DNA of 64,000 nucleotides from Rhizobium sp. BK376 (GTDB lineage Bacteria > Pseudomonadota > Alphaproteobacteria > Rhizobiales > Rhizobiaceae): positions 101,555 through 165,554 of the forward strand of contig NZ_SLZG01000014.1 in NCBI RefSeq assembly GCF_004341625.1, read 5' to 3'. Each line of letters opens with the position of its first letter. The first letter of the stretch is position 1. The notes under the pieces were generated by a model. The model worked only from the letters and a program-made list of their open reading frames with translations, did no database searches and was not told the origin of the DNA. Position numbers and translations under genes: made by a program. Positions 15,939 through 24,184 of this stretch are shown here, one piece after another.

Positions 15939-16658
15939 ATGGCGCTGAAGCTCGACAAGGTCAATCGAGGGCCGCATCTTTCGACACTGGTCGCGAGTTC
16001 GATTTCCAGAGAGATCGCGCAGGGCCGGTTGAAGCCCGGTGATCAATTGCCGACGGAACAGCAGCTGGCGACGACCTTCGGCGTAAGTCGCAACGTCGTG
16101 CGCGAGGCGATCGCAAGATTACGCTCCGAGGGACGCATCTGGTCGCAGCAGGGTCGTGGCGCCTTCGTGGCGGATCAGCCGAATGCAACGGTGCTGACCA
16201 TCGACTACGAGGCGCTGCAGCAGGCCAACGCCTTTCAGTCGCTTTTCGAGCTGCGCGGCATTCTCGAAGTCGAGGGAGCGGCACTCGCGGCCGGGCGGCG
16301 AACCGATAGCGATCTGTCGGCCATGAGGGACGCGCTGACCACCATGCAGGCCGCGCCATACGGCAGTGTCATGTGGCTGAAGACTGACCTTGAGTTCCAC
16401 AAGACGGTCGCTGCGGCGACAGGCAACCCCTACATGGTGCAGTTCCTGACCTTCGTCTCCGAACGCGTACGCGAGAGTATCCTCGCCTCAGGCAATCAGC
16501 AGCGCTCGGAAGATCTCGCAGCCGTCACGCTCGGCGAACACCAGCGCATTCTCGATGCCATCGAGGCCCGGCAGGCCGATGAGGCCCGGGATGCCATGCG
16601 CCAGCATCTTCATGGTGCAGCAAGCCGTGTCGGCCTTGCGGAAGAGCAATCAGAATAA
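15939..16658 (+). CDS. FadR-family GntR transcriptional regulator (first)
   Basis: 239 residues, starting 3 bases after the preceding stop. The GntR winged helix (residues about 15-78) reads SSISREIAQGRLKPGDQLPT, then EQQLATTFGVSRNVVREAIARLRSEG and QQGRGAFV. The C-terminal all-helical FCD domain has the ligand- and metal-binding pattern seen in ELRGILEVEGA, DLEFHKTVAAATGN and GEHQRILDAIEA (three His/Asp positions). FadR-family proteins usually bind short carboxylates and recognise TNGTNNNACNA sites. The repeated TTGTCGTACAA operators in this block fit that consensus, so this is a lead candidate for their regulator. Confidence 0.9.
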   Translation: MALKLDKVNRGPHLSTLVASSISREIAQGRLKPGDQLPTEQQLATTFGVSRNVVREAIARLRSEGRIWSQQGRGAFVADQPNATVLTIDYEALQQANAFQSLFELRGILEVEGAALAAGRRTDSDLSAMRDALTTMQAAPYGSVMWLKTDLEFHKTVAAATGNPYMVQFLTFVSERVRESILASGNQQRSEDLAAVTLGEHQRILDAIEARQADEARDAMRQHLHGAASRVGLAEEQSE

Positions 16659-16675
16659 TGTCTTGAGGATTTCAA

Positions 16676-17419
16676 ATGACGGGAAGACTGAAGGGAAAGA
16701 CGGCGATCGTCACCGCCGCCGGACAGGGGATGGGGCGTGCCACGGTGCTGGCGTTCCTGCGGGAGGGCGCTCATGTTCTCGCGACCGATATCGATGCCGA
16801 AAAGCTCGGCACGCTGAACGAGCTTGCCGATGTCACGATACGCAAGCTCGATGTGCTGGATCCCGCGGCGATCCGGGCTCTCAGCGAGGAAATTCAAGCA
16901 CCTGACATTCTGTTCAATTGCGCCGGCTTCGTTCATCACGGCTCGATCCTCGACTGCGACGAGGATGCCTTCGACTTCTCGGTCAATCTCAATATGCGTG
17001 CCATGTACCGCATGATCCGCGCTTTCCTGCCGGGCATGATTGCGCGCGGCGGCGGGTCAATCGTCAACATGGCGTCGGTTGCTTCCACCGTCATCGCTGC
17101 ACCGAACCGCTTCATCTACGGAACCACCAAGGCAGCGGTAATCGGCCTGACGAAATCGGTCGCGCTGGATTATGTCGGCAAGGGTATCCGGGCCAATGCG
17201 ATCTGCCCGGGAACAGTCGAAAGTCCTTCGCTCCAGGATCGCATGCGGGCGCTTGGCGATTACGAACAGGCACGTTCGGGCTTCATTGCCCGCCAGCCGA
17301 TGGGACGTTTGGGAACGGCGGAGGAAGTCGCCGAGCTCGTCGTCTATCTCGCGAGCGATGAATCCGCCTTCATGACCGGAAATGCCATCGTCATCGACGG
17401 CGGCTGGGCAAATGCCTGA
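16676..17419 (+). CDS. SDR dehydrogenase, DHRS6-like; probable 2-keto-3-deoxy-L-fuconate dehydrogenase
   Basis: 247 residues. The Rossmann motif TAAGQGMGRA is at residues 13-22, the catalytic triad is near Ser134, Tyr148 and Lys152, and the end AFMTGNAIVIDGGWA is typical. It closely follows the DHRS6/BDH2 pattern, including LFNCAGFVHHGSILDC and NPGTVESPSLQ-like wording. Bacterial members of that branch oxidise 2-keto-3-deoxy-L-fuconate to the 2,4-diketo acid in the non-phosphorylating L-fucose pathway. The next gene is the matching FAH-family hydrolase. A sugar-acid substrate other than L-fuconate (for example L-rhamnonate) remains possible. Confidence 0.87.
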   Translation: MTGRLKGKTAIVTAAGQGMGRATVLAFLREGAHVLATDIDAEKLGTLNELADVTIRKLDVLDPAAIRALSEEIQAPDILFNCAGFVHHGSILDCDEDAFDFSVNLNMRAMYRMIRAFLPGMIARGGGSIVNMASVASTVIAAPNRFIYGTTKAAVIGLTKSVALDYVGKGIRANAICPGTVESPSLQDRMRALGDYEQARSGFIARQPMGRLGTAEEVAELVVYLASDESAFMTGNAIVIDGGWANA

Positions 17420-17449
17420 AGAGACACTTAAGGATACGGGGATAATCAT

Positions 17450-18295
17450 ATGAAACTTTTAAGATTTGGACCGCGTGGCTCCGAAAAGCCGGGCATTCTC
17501 GACGCGAGCGGAAACGTGAGAGATCTGAGCGGTCGGATCGACGACATTGCCGGCGATAACCTGACGGCATCGGGACTTGTCGGCATTGCCGCGATCGATG
17601 TCGAGAGTCTGCCTGTCGTCGCCGAGCCGGGCCGCTTCGGACCCTGCGTGGCGCGCACCGGCAAGTTCATCTGCGTCGGTCTCAACTATGCCGACCATGC
17701 GGCCGAGACCGGGGCGGCGATCCCCGAAGAGCCGATCCTCTTCATGAAGGCGACCAGCGCTATCACCGGTCCGAACGACAACGTCATTATCCCGCGCAAA
17801 TCAAAGAAGACCGATTGGGAAGTCGAACTCGGCGTCGTTATCGGCGACGAGGCACGCTACGTTTCTGAAGCCGACGCGATGAAGCATGTTGCGGGTTATT
17901 GCCTGATCAACGACGTGTCGGAACGCGAATTCCAAGCGGAGCGTGGCGGACAGTGGACCAAGGGCAAGTCAGCCGACAGCTTTGGTCCGATCGGCCCCTG
18001 GATGGTAACCCGCGACGAAATTGCCGATCCGCAGAACCTCAAGATGTGGCTGTCCGTCGATGGCACGATGCGCCAGAACGGCTCGACCAAGACGATGATC
18101 TTCGGCGTTGCCTTCCTCGTTCACTATATTTCGCAGTTCATGAGCCTGCAGCCGGGCGATATCATCTCGACAGGAACGCCTCCCGGCGTCGGCCTCGGAA
18201 TGAAGCCGCCGCTCTTCCTGACCGCCGGCCAGACGATCCGGCTCGGGATAGAGGGCCTCGGGGAACAGACGCAACTAACTGTCAATGCGGATTGA
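17450..18295 (+). CDS. Fumarylacetoacetase-family hydrolase; probable 2,4-diketo-3-deoxy-sugar-acid hydrolase
   Basis: 281 residues. The N-terminal cap (1-70) is followed by the FAH fold. FICVGLNYADHAAE is near residue 74, and the metal site is formed by the two Glu of DWEVELGVVIGDEA near 124-126 and the Asp of LINDVSEREFQ near 154. STGTPPGVGLGMKPP near 243 closes the active site. Next to a DHRS6-like SDR, the best fit is 2,4-diketo-3-deoxy-L-fuconate hydrolase, which splits the diketo acid to pyruvate and L-lactate. Automated annotation often calls such proteins ureidoglycolate lyase; the context argues against that. Confidence 0.85.
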   Translation: MKLLRFGPRGSEKPGILDASGNVRDLSGRIDDIAGDNLTASGLVGIAAIDVESLPVVAEPGRFGPCVARTGKFICVGLNYADHAAETGAAIPEEPILFMKATSAITGPNDNVIIPRKSKKTDWEVELGVVIGDEARYVSEADAMKHVAGYCLINDVSEREFQAERGGQWTKGKSADSFGPIGPWMVTRDEIADPQNLKMWLSVDGTMRQNGSTKTMIFGVAFLVHYISQFMSLQPGDIISTGTPPGVGLGMKPPLFLTAGQTIRLGIEGLGEQTQLTVNAD

Positions 18296-18302
18296 GATGG
18301 TG

Positions 18303-18326
18303 GAGGAGGCGTCTAGGCGCCTCCTC
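18303..18326. terminator. Hairpin between convergent operons
   Basis: GAGGAGGCG (18303-18311) pairs with 18318-18326 around a 6-nt loop in the 29-bp gap between the FAH and larB stop codons. It could end both transcripts; neither side has a long T-run. Confidence 0.6.
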
Positions 18327-18987
18327 ACCGAAGATTCATTGTCTTTAACATGCGCAGCGCCGCGCAGGCGGCGCCGTAACCATTGTCGATATTGCAGACG
18401 AGCAAGCCCGGGGCGCAGCTCGCAAGCATCGCATTCAACGCCGTACGCCCTTGCTCGGAGGCGCCATATCCGACCGAGGTCGGCACACAGATGAGACTGC
18501 CGCCGTAGAGCCCTCCAAGAACGCTCGCCAACGCGGCATCCATGCCGGCAACGGCGATGACGATCGGATAGCGGCGGATGTCTTCGATCCGATCCATCAA
18601 CCGCCATAGCCCGGCAACGCCGACATCGACGATACTCGATGCCTCAACGCCGGCATGCCGGAGCGTCCTCGCCGCCTCTCTTGCGACTGGCGCATCCGAG
18701 GTTCCTGCAGCGACAATCGCCACCTGGCCACTGATGGCTACCGGCTGGAGCGGACCGAAGAAGGCCGATTGCGAGAGCTCGCACCAGTCCAGCCGTTCCG
18801 TCAGCGCCGCGGGCAAGGCAGCGAGCTTGGCCGCCTCCAGACGCGTTAACAACAACCCGGCCTCCCGCTGTTGCGCACCTTCCAGAATGACTGCGATTTG
18901 CTCCGGCGACTTGCCGGCGCAGAAGACAGCCTCGCTGAGGCCGATCCGCTCGGCGCGCGCAAAGTCGAAGACGACATCGTCTCTCAC
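18325..18987 (-). CDS. larB: LarB, pyridinium-3,5-biscarboxylate mononucleotide synthase (nickel-pincer cofactor)
   Basis: 220 residues. The C-terminal two thirds are an AIR-carboxylase (PurE-like) fold: VAIVAAGTSDAPVAREAARTL near residue 88, VDVGVAGLWRLM near 120, IVIAVAGMDAALASVLGGL near 142 and VPTSVGYGAS near 168. In the Lactobacillus model LarB carboxylates and hydrolyses nicotinic acid adenine dinucleotide, the first step of the Ni-pincer nucleotide. It starts inside the end of larE (4-bp overlap), so the two are translationally coupled. The tail after residue 195 is short but normal. Confidence 0.93.
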   Translation of the reverse strand: MRDDVVFDFARAERIGLSEAVFCAGKSPEQIAVILEGAQQREAGLLLTRLEAAKLAALPAALTERLDWCELSQSAFFGPLQPVAISGQVAIVAAGTSDAPVAREAARTLRHAGVEASSIVDVGVAGLWRLMDRIEDIRRYPIVIAVAGMDAALASVLGGLYGGSLICVPTSVGYGASEQGRTALNAMLASCAPGLLVCNIDNGYGAACAALRMLKTMNLR

Positions 18988-19775
18988 GGCTTCGCTCCCA
19001 CGAAGGCGCTGCCGTTGCGATATTGTTCGAAACTCAGCGGCTGGTCTCTATAGGCATCCGGTAGCAGCTCGCGAAGCGCATCGCCGTTGGCTGCCATCCC
19101 CCCGGCGCGGGAAAGCGCATCAGGATCAAGCTCGACGACAATGCCACTGCGCCGCACGCGGCATCGTACGGTCTTGGGATCGAGCGTTTTCGTCAGAAAG
19201 CTTTCGATGCGGTGCACCGCCGCAAGGACATCCTGCCTTATTGCGATCGATGTCTCGATGCGGCTCGAAAGACAGGGAGACGCGGGCAGTTCCGAGATCA
19301 TGCCTAGACCAGCTAGTCGCGCACGCTCACGTACGCCCTTCTTGTCGATGCCGGCTTCCACAAAGGGATGGCGAACGGAAAAGTTCTTTGCCGCATCGAG
19401 ACCGGGCCGGTACTCGCCGAGGTCATCCAGGTTCGTACCCGATAGGATCTGTCTATCCGACTGGGCCGCGATCGCTCCGTAGAGATTGCCCTTGCAGAAG
19501 AAACAGCGGTTGACCGGGTTTTTTAGGTAATCGGCATCGCCAAATTCGCCCGCATCGATGATGCGTAGGTCCCAACTCTCGCTGGCGGCAAGCGCCCGGA
19601 CCCGCTCGGTCGCCTCGGGCGGGACGGCGGGCGAGACGGCATGGACGATTGCAACGCGATCGGGACCGTTGAGACGGTTTGCGATTGTCGCAAGCGTAAC
19701 GGAATCTACCCCGCCGCTGACAGCGATCGAAACTTCACCGAGGGAAGACAACACGTCTTCGAGTGCATCTCTCAT
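18984..19775 (-). CDS. larE: LarE, sulfur transferase for the nickel-pincer cofactor
   Basis: 263 residues. The PP-loop SGGVDS (20-25) binds ATP to adenylate the LarB product carboxylates. Cys168 in SPCLSSR sits where the sacrificial cysteine of Lactobacillus LarE lies. In addition a CxxC pair, Cys91 and Cys94 in NRCFFCKGN, is present. Three such cysteines are the pattern reported for LarE proteins that hold a [4Fe-4S] cluster and can be reused, instead of giving up their own cysteine sulfur. The call of LarE is firm; the iron-sulfur version is inference. It overlaps larC by 4 bp. Confidence 0.92.
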   Translation of the reverse strand: MRDALEDVLSSLGEVSIAVSGGVDSVTLATIANRLNGPDRVAIVHAVSPAVPPEATERVRALAASESWDLRIIDAGEFGDADYLKNPVNRCFFCKGNLYGAIAAQSDRQILSGTNLDDLGEYRPGLDAAKNFSVRHPFVEAGIDKKGVRERARLAGLGMISELPASPCLSSRIETSIAIRQDVLAAVHRIESFLTKTLDPKTVRCRVRRSGIVVELDPDALSRAGGMAANGDALRELLPDAYRDQPLSFEQYRNGSAFVGAKP

Positions 19776-21103
19776 CGAAGCTCTCCTCTCTTTTGCCTCA
19801 GCAATCCGTCCAGGAGCCGGCGAAGCGCGTTGCGGGGGCCGACACCTTCGATGGAGGTCAGCATATCGGCCTCCAGTTTGGCCGTGCTGCCGGAAGGTCG
19901 TTCGACGATTTTGAAGGCGTAGACCGTCCCCTCATGCTCCACCGTGGCAGCTTCCCGCCTCAACGTCATCCGCTCGGTGGTGGTCATGCGCACGCCGATG
20001 CTCGTCGTCTCGTCGAGGATCGCTGCGGCGACCTCCTCCTTTGCGTCAGTCGCCGCGAGAACCCGCAGATGCGTCATCATCCGTCCCTTCTTGCCGAAAA
20101 CCGGCGCCTGCACGACGTCGTAGACATCCGCGCGGCCACGGAGCCTGTCTATCGCTTGTGCAAGGTCTTCACCAGTCTGGTCGTCGATTTCGCATTCGAG
20201 AACTGCGATCCTATCCCCGGACGATTGGTCGGCATCGGACCGCTCGAATGTCAGCACGCGAAGGCAATTGCTGACTCCTTGCAGCCGTTTGCTGCCGAAG
20301 CCATGGCTGGAGGAGATGAGCCTGCGTCCGCGCTTCCCGACCACCTTCTGGTCGTTGCAAAGATAGGACAGGATCGCCGCTCCGGTCGGCGTCACGCGCT
20401 CGCCGCCGATGCCATCGTCGATCACCTCGAAGTTCCGCAGCAGATGGACCGTTGCAGGGGCTGGAACAGGCAGCAGGCCATGGGCCGTCCTGACACGGCC
20501 ACTTCCAAGCGGAGCCGGCCCGGCACTCCAGCGTGCCGCGCCAAGCTGCGCCACCAGCCATGCTGCGGAGACGATATCGGCGATCGAGTCCCACGCCCCG
20601 ACCTCGTGGAACGCAACATCGTCGGGATGTGTGCCATGCACCCTGGCTTCGGCTTCGGCCAGGCGTTGAAAGATGCCGATCGCGTGGCGGATGGTCTCAC
20701 TATCCAACCGGGACTCTGCAAGGGCGTTACGAATGTCTCGCCATGCCACGTGCTCATGATGATGATCCACGGCCGGTGAATGGTCGGCATGTGTATGGAT
20801 ATGGCCATCCGTGCCGTGCTGATGTTCGTGGCCGGAATGATGGTCATGACTGTGATCATGACCGTCATGCCCATGATCATGGGCATGGTCCTCGCCGTGT
20901 TTCGCATGCCGCACGATGAAGCGGCGACCGGTCAGAACGCCGTCGTGATGATCGATCACATCGCACTCGACCTCTCCGATCATCGGGCAGAGTGCTAAAG
21001 CCGCCCGCAGCCCGGTTTCGAGATCGGGCCTGAGATCGAGGATGGCTGCGACGAACATATCGCCGGAAATGCCGCCGAGCGGATCGAGATGGATGTCCAG
21101 CAT
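19772..21103 (-). CDS. larC: LarC, nickel insertase of the nickel-pincer cofactor
   Basis: 443 residues from the ATG at 21103, 13 bases after the preceding stop. It opens with the LarC motif DPLGGISGDMFVAA (residues 6-19). Residues 66-118 are a histidine-aspartate-rich insert with 22 His in 53 positions, probably for holding nickel. After it come the LarC core HEVGAWDSIADIVSAAWL, the P-rich PVPAPATVHLL and VECEIDDQTGED-type segment, then the CTP-using C-terminal domain. In Lactobacillus plantarum larC is read through a programmed frameshift; here it is one continuous frame. LarC inserts Ni into the bisthio-pyridinium nucleotide. Confidence 0.93.
   Translation of the reverse strand: MLDIHLDPLGGISGDMFVAAILDLRPDLETGLRAALALCPMIGEVECDVIDHHDGVLTGRRFIVRHAKHGEDHAHDHGHDGHDHSHDHHSGHEHQHGTDGHIHTHADHSPAVDHHHEHVAWRDIRNALAESRLDSETIRHAIGIFQRLAEAEARVHGTHPDDVAFHEVGAWDSIADIVSAAWLVAQLGAARWSAGPAPLGSGRVRTAHGLLPVPAPATVHLLRNFEVIDDGIGGERVTPTGAAILSYLCNDQKVVGKRGRRLISSSHGFGSKRLQGVSNCLRVLTFERSDADQSSGDRIAVLECEIDDQTGEDLAQAIDRLRGRADVYDVVQAPVFGKKGRMMTHLRVLAATDAKEEVAAAILDETTSIGVRMTTTERMTLRREAATVEHEGTVYAFKIVERPSGSTAKLEADMLTSIEGVGPRNALRRLLDGLLRQKRGELR
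20750..20908 (-). repeat. His/Asp codon-repeat tract within larC
   Basis: This stretch encodes LarC residues 66-118, a run of HD, HDH and GH units with 22 His. At DNA level it is rich in CAT-GAC and CAC-GAC steps and contains near-repeats such as GGTCATGACTG, which may favour length change between strains. Confidence 0.75.
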
Positions 21104-21116
21104 GCTGCTCGTCCTA

Positions 21117-22022
21117 TCAGCGGCTCGATGCTTCGACCAGCGAAACGCCGTTCGCGCTTGCGATAACGTCCGACAGCGCCGGCACGAAGGACTGGCCATG
21201 ACCTGCCGCGACGGCAGTGGCAAAGCTGTTGCGGACTGCCGCGCCAACCGGATTGACCGCCTGAACCGCCTGAGCCAGTGAGGCCAGATAAGACATGTCT
21301 TTCAACGCGTTCGCCATGGCGAAGCGCTGGGCATTCTCGTTGCGGTTCAACACGAAGTCGAAGAAGGCCTGGTAGAAGCCGCAATCCATGCGGCTGCCGC
21401 GCAGCACGCTGTCGAAGACCTGCGGCGTCAGCCCGGCCTTGGCGGCGATCATCAGCGCCTCGGAGTAGATTGCCGAGTATCCCATCGAAACGAAATTGTT
21501 GAGAAGCTTCATCGTATGTCCCGTCCCTGCGGGACCGGTTTCAACAATGCGGGCGGCGAAGGCTTCAAGGATCGGTCGTGCCCGGGCAATCGCCTCAGGC
21601 GAGCCCCCCGCCATAACATCGAGCTTGCCCTCGGCCGCTTCCTTGGGCGTACGGGCCAGCGGCGCATCGACGAGCGTAATCCCCTGACGGGCAAGATCCT
21701 CCACGAGCTTGATCGTCACCGCCGGATTGGAAGTCGAACAATCGATGATGAGAAGTTGCTTGCCAGCCGCGAGAATGCCGTTAGGCCCGGACAGCAATTC
21801 CTGGACCTGTTCCGAACCGGTGACGCAGAATATGACGACATCGGATGCCTCCGCCAGTTCCCTTGGAGTGGCTGCCTCGCCTGCGCCGAGGCTCTTCAGC
21901 TGCTCTATGGCTTCGCGCTTCCTGTGCGCCATGACCGTCAGCGGCCAGCCCTTCGCCAGCAGGTTTGCCGCCATGCCGGAACCCATCGCGCCGAGACCGA
22001 TAAACCCGATTTCCTCTTTCAT
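21117..22022 (-). CDS. NAD(P)-dependent beta-hydroxyacid dehydrogenase (3-hydroxyisobutyrate dehydrogenase family)
   Basis: 301 residues from the ATG at 22022, which has GGGAGGA upstream. The Rossmann motif GFIGLGAMGSGMAANLL (residues 5-21) is followed by the substrate loop DAPLARTPKEAAEGKLDVMAGG near 121 and the catalytic lysine in GHTMKLLNNFVS near 170. The family reduces or oxidises beta-hydroxyacids such as 3-hydroxyisobutyrate, tartronate semialdehyde, or 4-carbon sugar acids. It leads the operon with larC, larE and larB, an unusual partner for cofactor genes, so its substrate may come from the LarA reaction. The specific substrate is unknown. Confidence 0.9.
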   Translation of the reverse strand: MKEEIGFIGLGAMGSGMAANLLAKGWPLTVMAHRKREAIEQLKSLGAGEAATPRELAEASDVVIFCVTGSEQVQELLSGPNGILAAGKQLLIIDCSTSNPAVTIKLVEDLARQGITLVDAPLARTPKEAAEGKLDVMAGGSPEAIARARPILEAFAARIVETGPAGTGHTMKLLNNFVSMGYSAIYSEALMIAAKAGLTPQVFDSVLRGSRMDCGFYQAFFDFVLNRNENAQRFAMANALKDMSYLASLAQAVQAVNPVGAAVRNSFATAVAAGHGQSFVPALSDVIASANGVSLVEASSR

Positions 22023-22074
22023 TCTTTCCTCCCGGTTCGTTTGGTGTGTTCCCGTCATGCGGGATTTTGCTTTT

Positions 22075-22094
22075 TGCCTGCGTATGCGGTAGCA
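22075..22094. promoter_or_regulatory. Interrupted palindrome between divergent genes
   Basis: TGC-N3-CG-N-AT-N-CG-N3-GCA is dyad-symmetric over 20 bp and sits midway between the divergent dehydrogenase and FadR-type genes (22022 and 22145). It could be the second regulator's own operator. Evidence is symmetry and position only. Confidence 0.35.
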
Positions 22095-22144
22095 ACGACA
22101 TCATCGGCCACTCGCCAGACGGTAATTATGGACGTCAAGACAGC

Positions 22145-22891
22145 ATGAAGGATAGGGACAACGCCGTTTTCAACACGATCCCGCAGACGCCAAATTTGCG
22201 CAGCGGGCTTGTCGACAGTCTGATCGGCCAGATCGAGTCCGGCGACCTGAAGCCCGGACAGCGGCTGCCGACGGAGCAGGCGATCATGGAAGCGACGGGC
22301 GTCAGCCGCACGATCGTACGCGAAGCGCTGGCGACCTTGCGCGCCAAGGGCCTGATTACCACTAGGCAGGGGCTCGGCGCCTTTGTTTCGAACGATCCGA
22401 TGCCGCGCACCTTCTCGATCATTCCTAATGACCTGCAGTCGATCGACGAGGTGCTGCGTGTCCTCGAGCTTCGTCTCGGCATCGAGTATGAAGCGGCCGG
22501 ACTTGCCGCGCTTCGGCGCACGCCGGAGGATATCGTCCGCATACAGGACCGGCTGGATGCGCTTGATCACGCGATAGAGCAGGGCGGCTACGGCGCCGAG
22601 GAAGACTTCGCGTTCCACCGGGCCATACTCGTCGCCACGCAGAATTCCTATTACGGACGCCTGTTCGATACGTTTGGAACCGCCATGGTGCCCCGTCAAT
22701 GGGCGCGTCTCGACAAGATGACCGCGGCCGAGCGCGAACGTCATGCGACACGCATGCGCAAGGAACATCACGCGATCTTCCAGGCGATCCGCGAAGGCAA
22801 TGAGGCGGCTGCCCGCAAGGCATTGCGCAACCACCTGTCGAAAAGCACGGCTCGCTTCGAAGAGCTGCGCGACGCCAATCTCCATCGTTGA
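22145..22891 (+). CDS. FadR-family GntR transcriptional regulator (second)
   Basis: 248 residues from the ATG at 22145; the frame is open further upstream without a good ribosome site. The winged helix reads GLVDSLIGQIESGDLKPGQR, then TEQAIMEATGVSRTIVREALATLRAKG and TRQGLGAFV. The FCD domain follows, with EDFAFHRAILVAT near 160 and KEHHAIFQAIREGN near 211. It is divergent from the dehydrogenase-larCEB operon and ends 4 bases from the end of larA, so it sits at the centre of the nickel-racemase genes. With the other FadR-type gene it is a candidate for the TTGTCGTACAA operators. Confidence 0.9.
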   Translation: MKDRDNAVFNTIPQTPNLRSGLVDSLIGQIESGDLKPGQRLPTEQAIMEATGVSRTIVREALATLRAKGLITTRQGLGAFVSNDPMPRTFSIIPNDLQSIDEVLRVLELRLGIEYEAAGLAALRRTPEDIVRIQDRLDALDHAIEQGGYGAEEDFAFHRAILVATQNSYYGRLFDTFGTAMVPRQWARLDKMTAAERERHATRMRKEHHAIFQAIREGNEAAARKALRNHLSKSTARFEELRDANLHR

Positions 22892-22895
22892 TCGT

Positions 22896-24182
22896 TCACG
22901 CGGCATATCGCGGAACGACATAGGGACCTTCGGGGATAATGGCGACATCGGGATCTCCGCCTGCGGTGATACTGCGGGCGATTGCGCCGGAAAGGTCGTC
23001 GATCATCCCGACACCGGTCAAACGTCGGTCATCGCCGGAAAGCCCAGTTGTATAGAGCTCGACTTTGCCGAGGCGCATGGGCTTCAGCTGCATTTCCGTT
23101 TGCCACTCATCGATCTCCGCAAGGGTCTTGGCAGTGAGCGTGGCGAGAAACCGATCCGGCCCGAGGTCGACCAACCGAGCCTGCGCCTCGCGAAATTCGG
23201 CCGATCCGAAACCCTCCGAGCATTCCGACGCGATGATCAAAGTGCCTCCCGGCTTCAGGATATCGAGCGGCGTCACCATGCCCTTGATCGTCTGGTAGTA
23301 GGTCTTGTCGAGCGGATAGCCGGCCGAAGACGTGACGACGGTCGAGAACTTGCGGTTGAGCGGAATCTGGGTGACGCCGCTGACGAAATCGACGGCCGCC
23401 TGATGGCTGGCGATGATCTCGCCGAAGGTGACGCAGACGAGATCACGGACCTCATCGAGAACGGTGTTCACGGCATAGACCTCGCCAAGCATGCGGACGA
23501 TCTCGAGCTGTTCCTCGTGCAGCGGATTGCCGATAAGATTGCATTGGACCGCCAGCGGGTCCTCCATGAAGCGGGCCGAATGGAAGGTGCGGATCGTTTC
23601 GTGATGGGCGACGCCTGGCGCGATGACCTTGCGTCCGCCCGACCAGCCGGCCATGAAATGAGGCTCTACCAGCCCGGTGGCGATGCGCAGATCCGCCTCG
23701 ACGAACAGCCGGTCGAGTTTGACCGGCGTACTCCGGGTCTTCGTGACGCCGAGGTCGATGTGGGCGGCGTCGTCCCGGGCGTAGTGATTTTCGACGCGGA
23801 CATTGTCCAGCACCCAGGGATCGCCGACGAGTTCGGCCAGTTCGTCACCGAGGTTCGGCCGATGCAGGCCGGTCGCGACTAGGACGACGATCTTATCTTT
23901 CGGAATGCCCGAGGACCACATGGTCTCGATCATCGGCCGCAGGAAGAGCTTGTTGGGAACCGGTCGGGTAATATCGCAGATCAGAATGCAGGCACTCTTG
24001 CGTCCGCGGGCAAGCTCAGCCAGCGTCGCCGATGCCACCGGCGCGTCGAAAGACGCAATCACGGCTGCCTGTTGATCGGGCAGTTTCGGCAGCTGTTGCT
24101 TGCGGACGATCGTTGGCCGCACACCGGCGGGCAGTTCAATGTCAATGTGGCCGCGGCCATATGAAAGAGCAATTGAGCGCAT
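22896..24182 (-). CDS. larA: LarA-family nickel-pincer-dependent racemase/epimerase
   Basis: 428 residues. All diagnostic residues align with the lactate racemase of L. plantarum: DITRPVP with Asp70, Thr72 and Arg73; the catalytic His107 in TGLHRP; the second catalytic His175 in VEPHFMAGWSGG; the lysine that tethers the cofactor, Lys185 in SGGRK; and the nickel ligand His201. LarA homologues racemise or epimerise lactate, malate, phenyllactate, 2-hydroxyglutarate or D-gluconate, so the substrate is open. It is the last gene of a Liv-type transporter operon (2-bp gap after the ATPase), which suggests that the imported compound or its product is the substrate. Confidence 0.92.
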   Translation of the reverse strand: MRSIALSYGRGHIDIELPAGVRPTIVRKQQLPKLPDQQAAVIASFDAPVASATLAELARGRKSACILICDITRPVPNKLFLRPMIETMWSSGIPKDKIVVLVATGLHRPNLGDELAELVGDPWVLDNVRVENHYARDDAAHIDLGVTKTRSTPVKLDRLFVEADLRIATGLVEPHFMAGWSGGRKVIAPGVAHHETIRTFHSARFMEDPLAVQCNLIGNPLHEEQLEIVRMLGEVYAVNTVLDEVRDLVCVTFGEIIASHQAAVDFVSGVTQIPLNRKFSTVVTSSAGYPLDKTYYQTIKGMVTPLDILKPGGTLIIASECSEGFGSAEFREAQARLVDLGPDRFLATLTAKTLAEIDEWQTEMQLKPMRLGKVELYTTGLSGDDRRLTGVGMIDDLSGAIARSITAGGDPDVAIIPEGPYVVPRYAA

Positions 24183-24184
24183 CG

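Noticed and set aside
17450..18295. Ureidoglycolate lyase
   Set aside because: No purine or allantoin genes are near; the SDR partner points to a diketo sugar-acid hydrolase.
22743..23882. 379-residue open frame on the plus strand
   Set aside because: Most of it is antisense to larA, whose catalytic residues are all intact.
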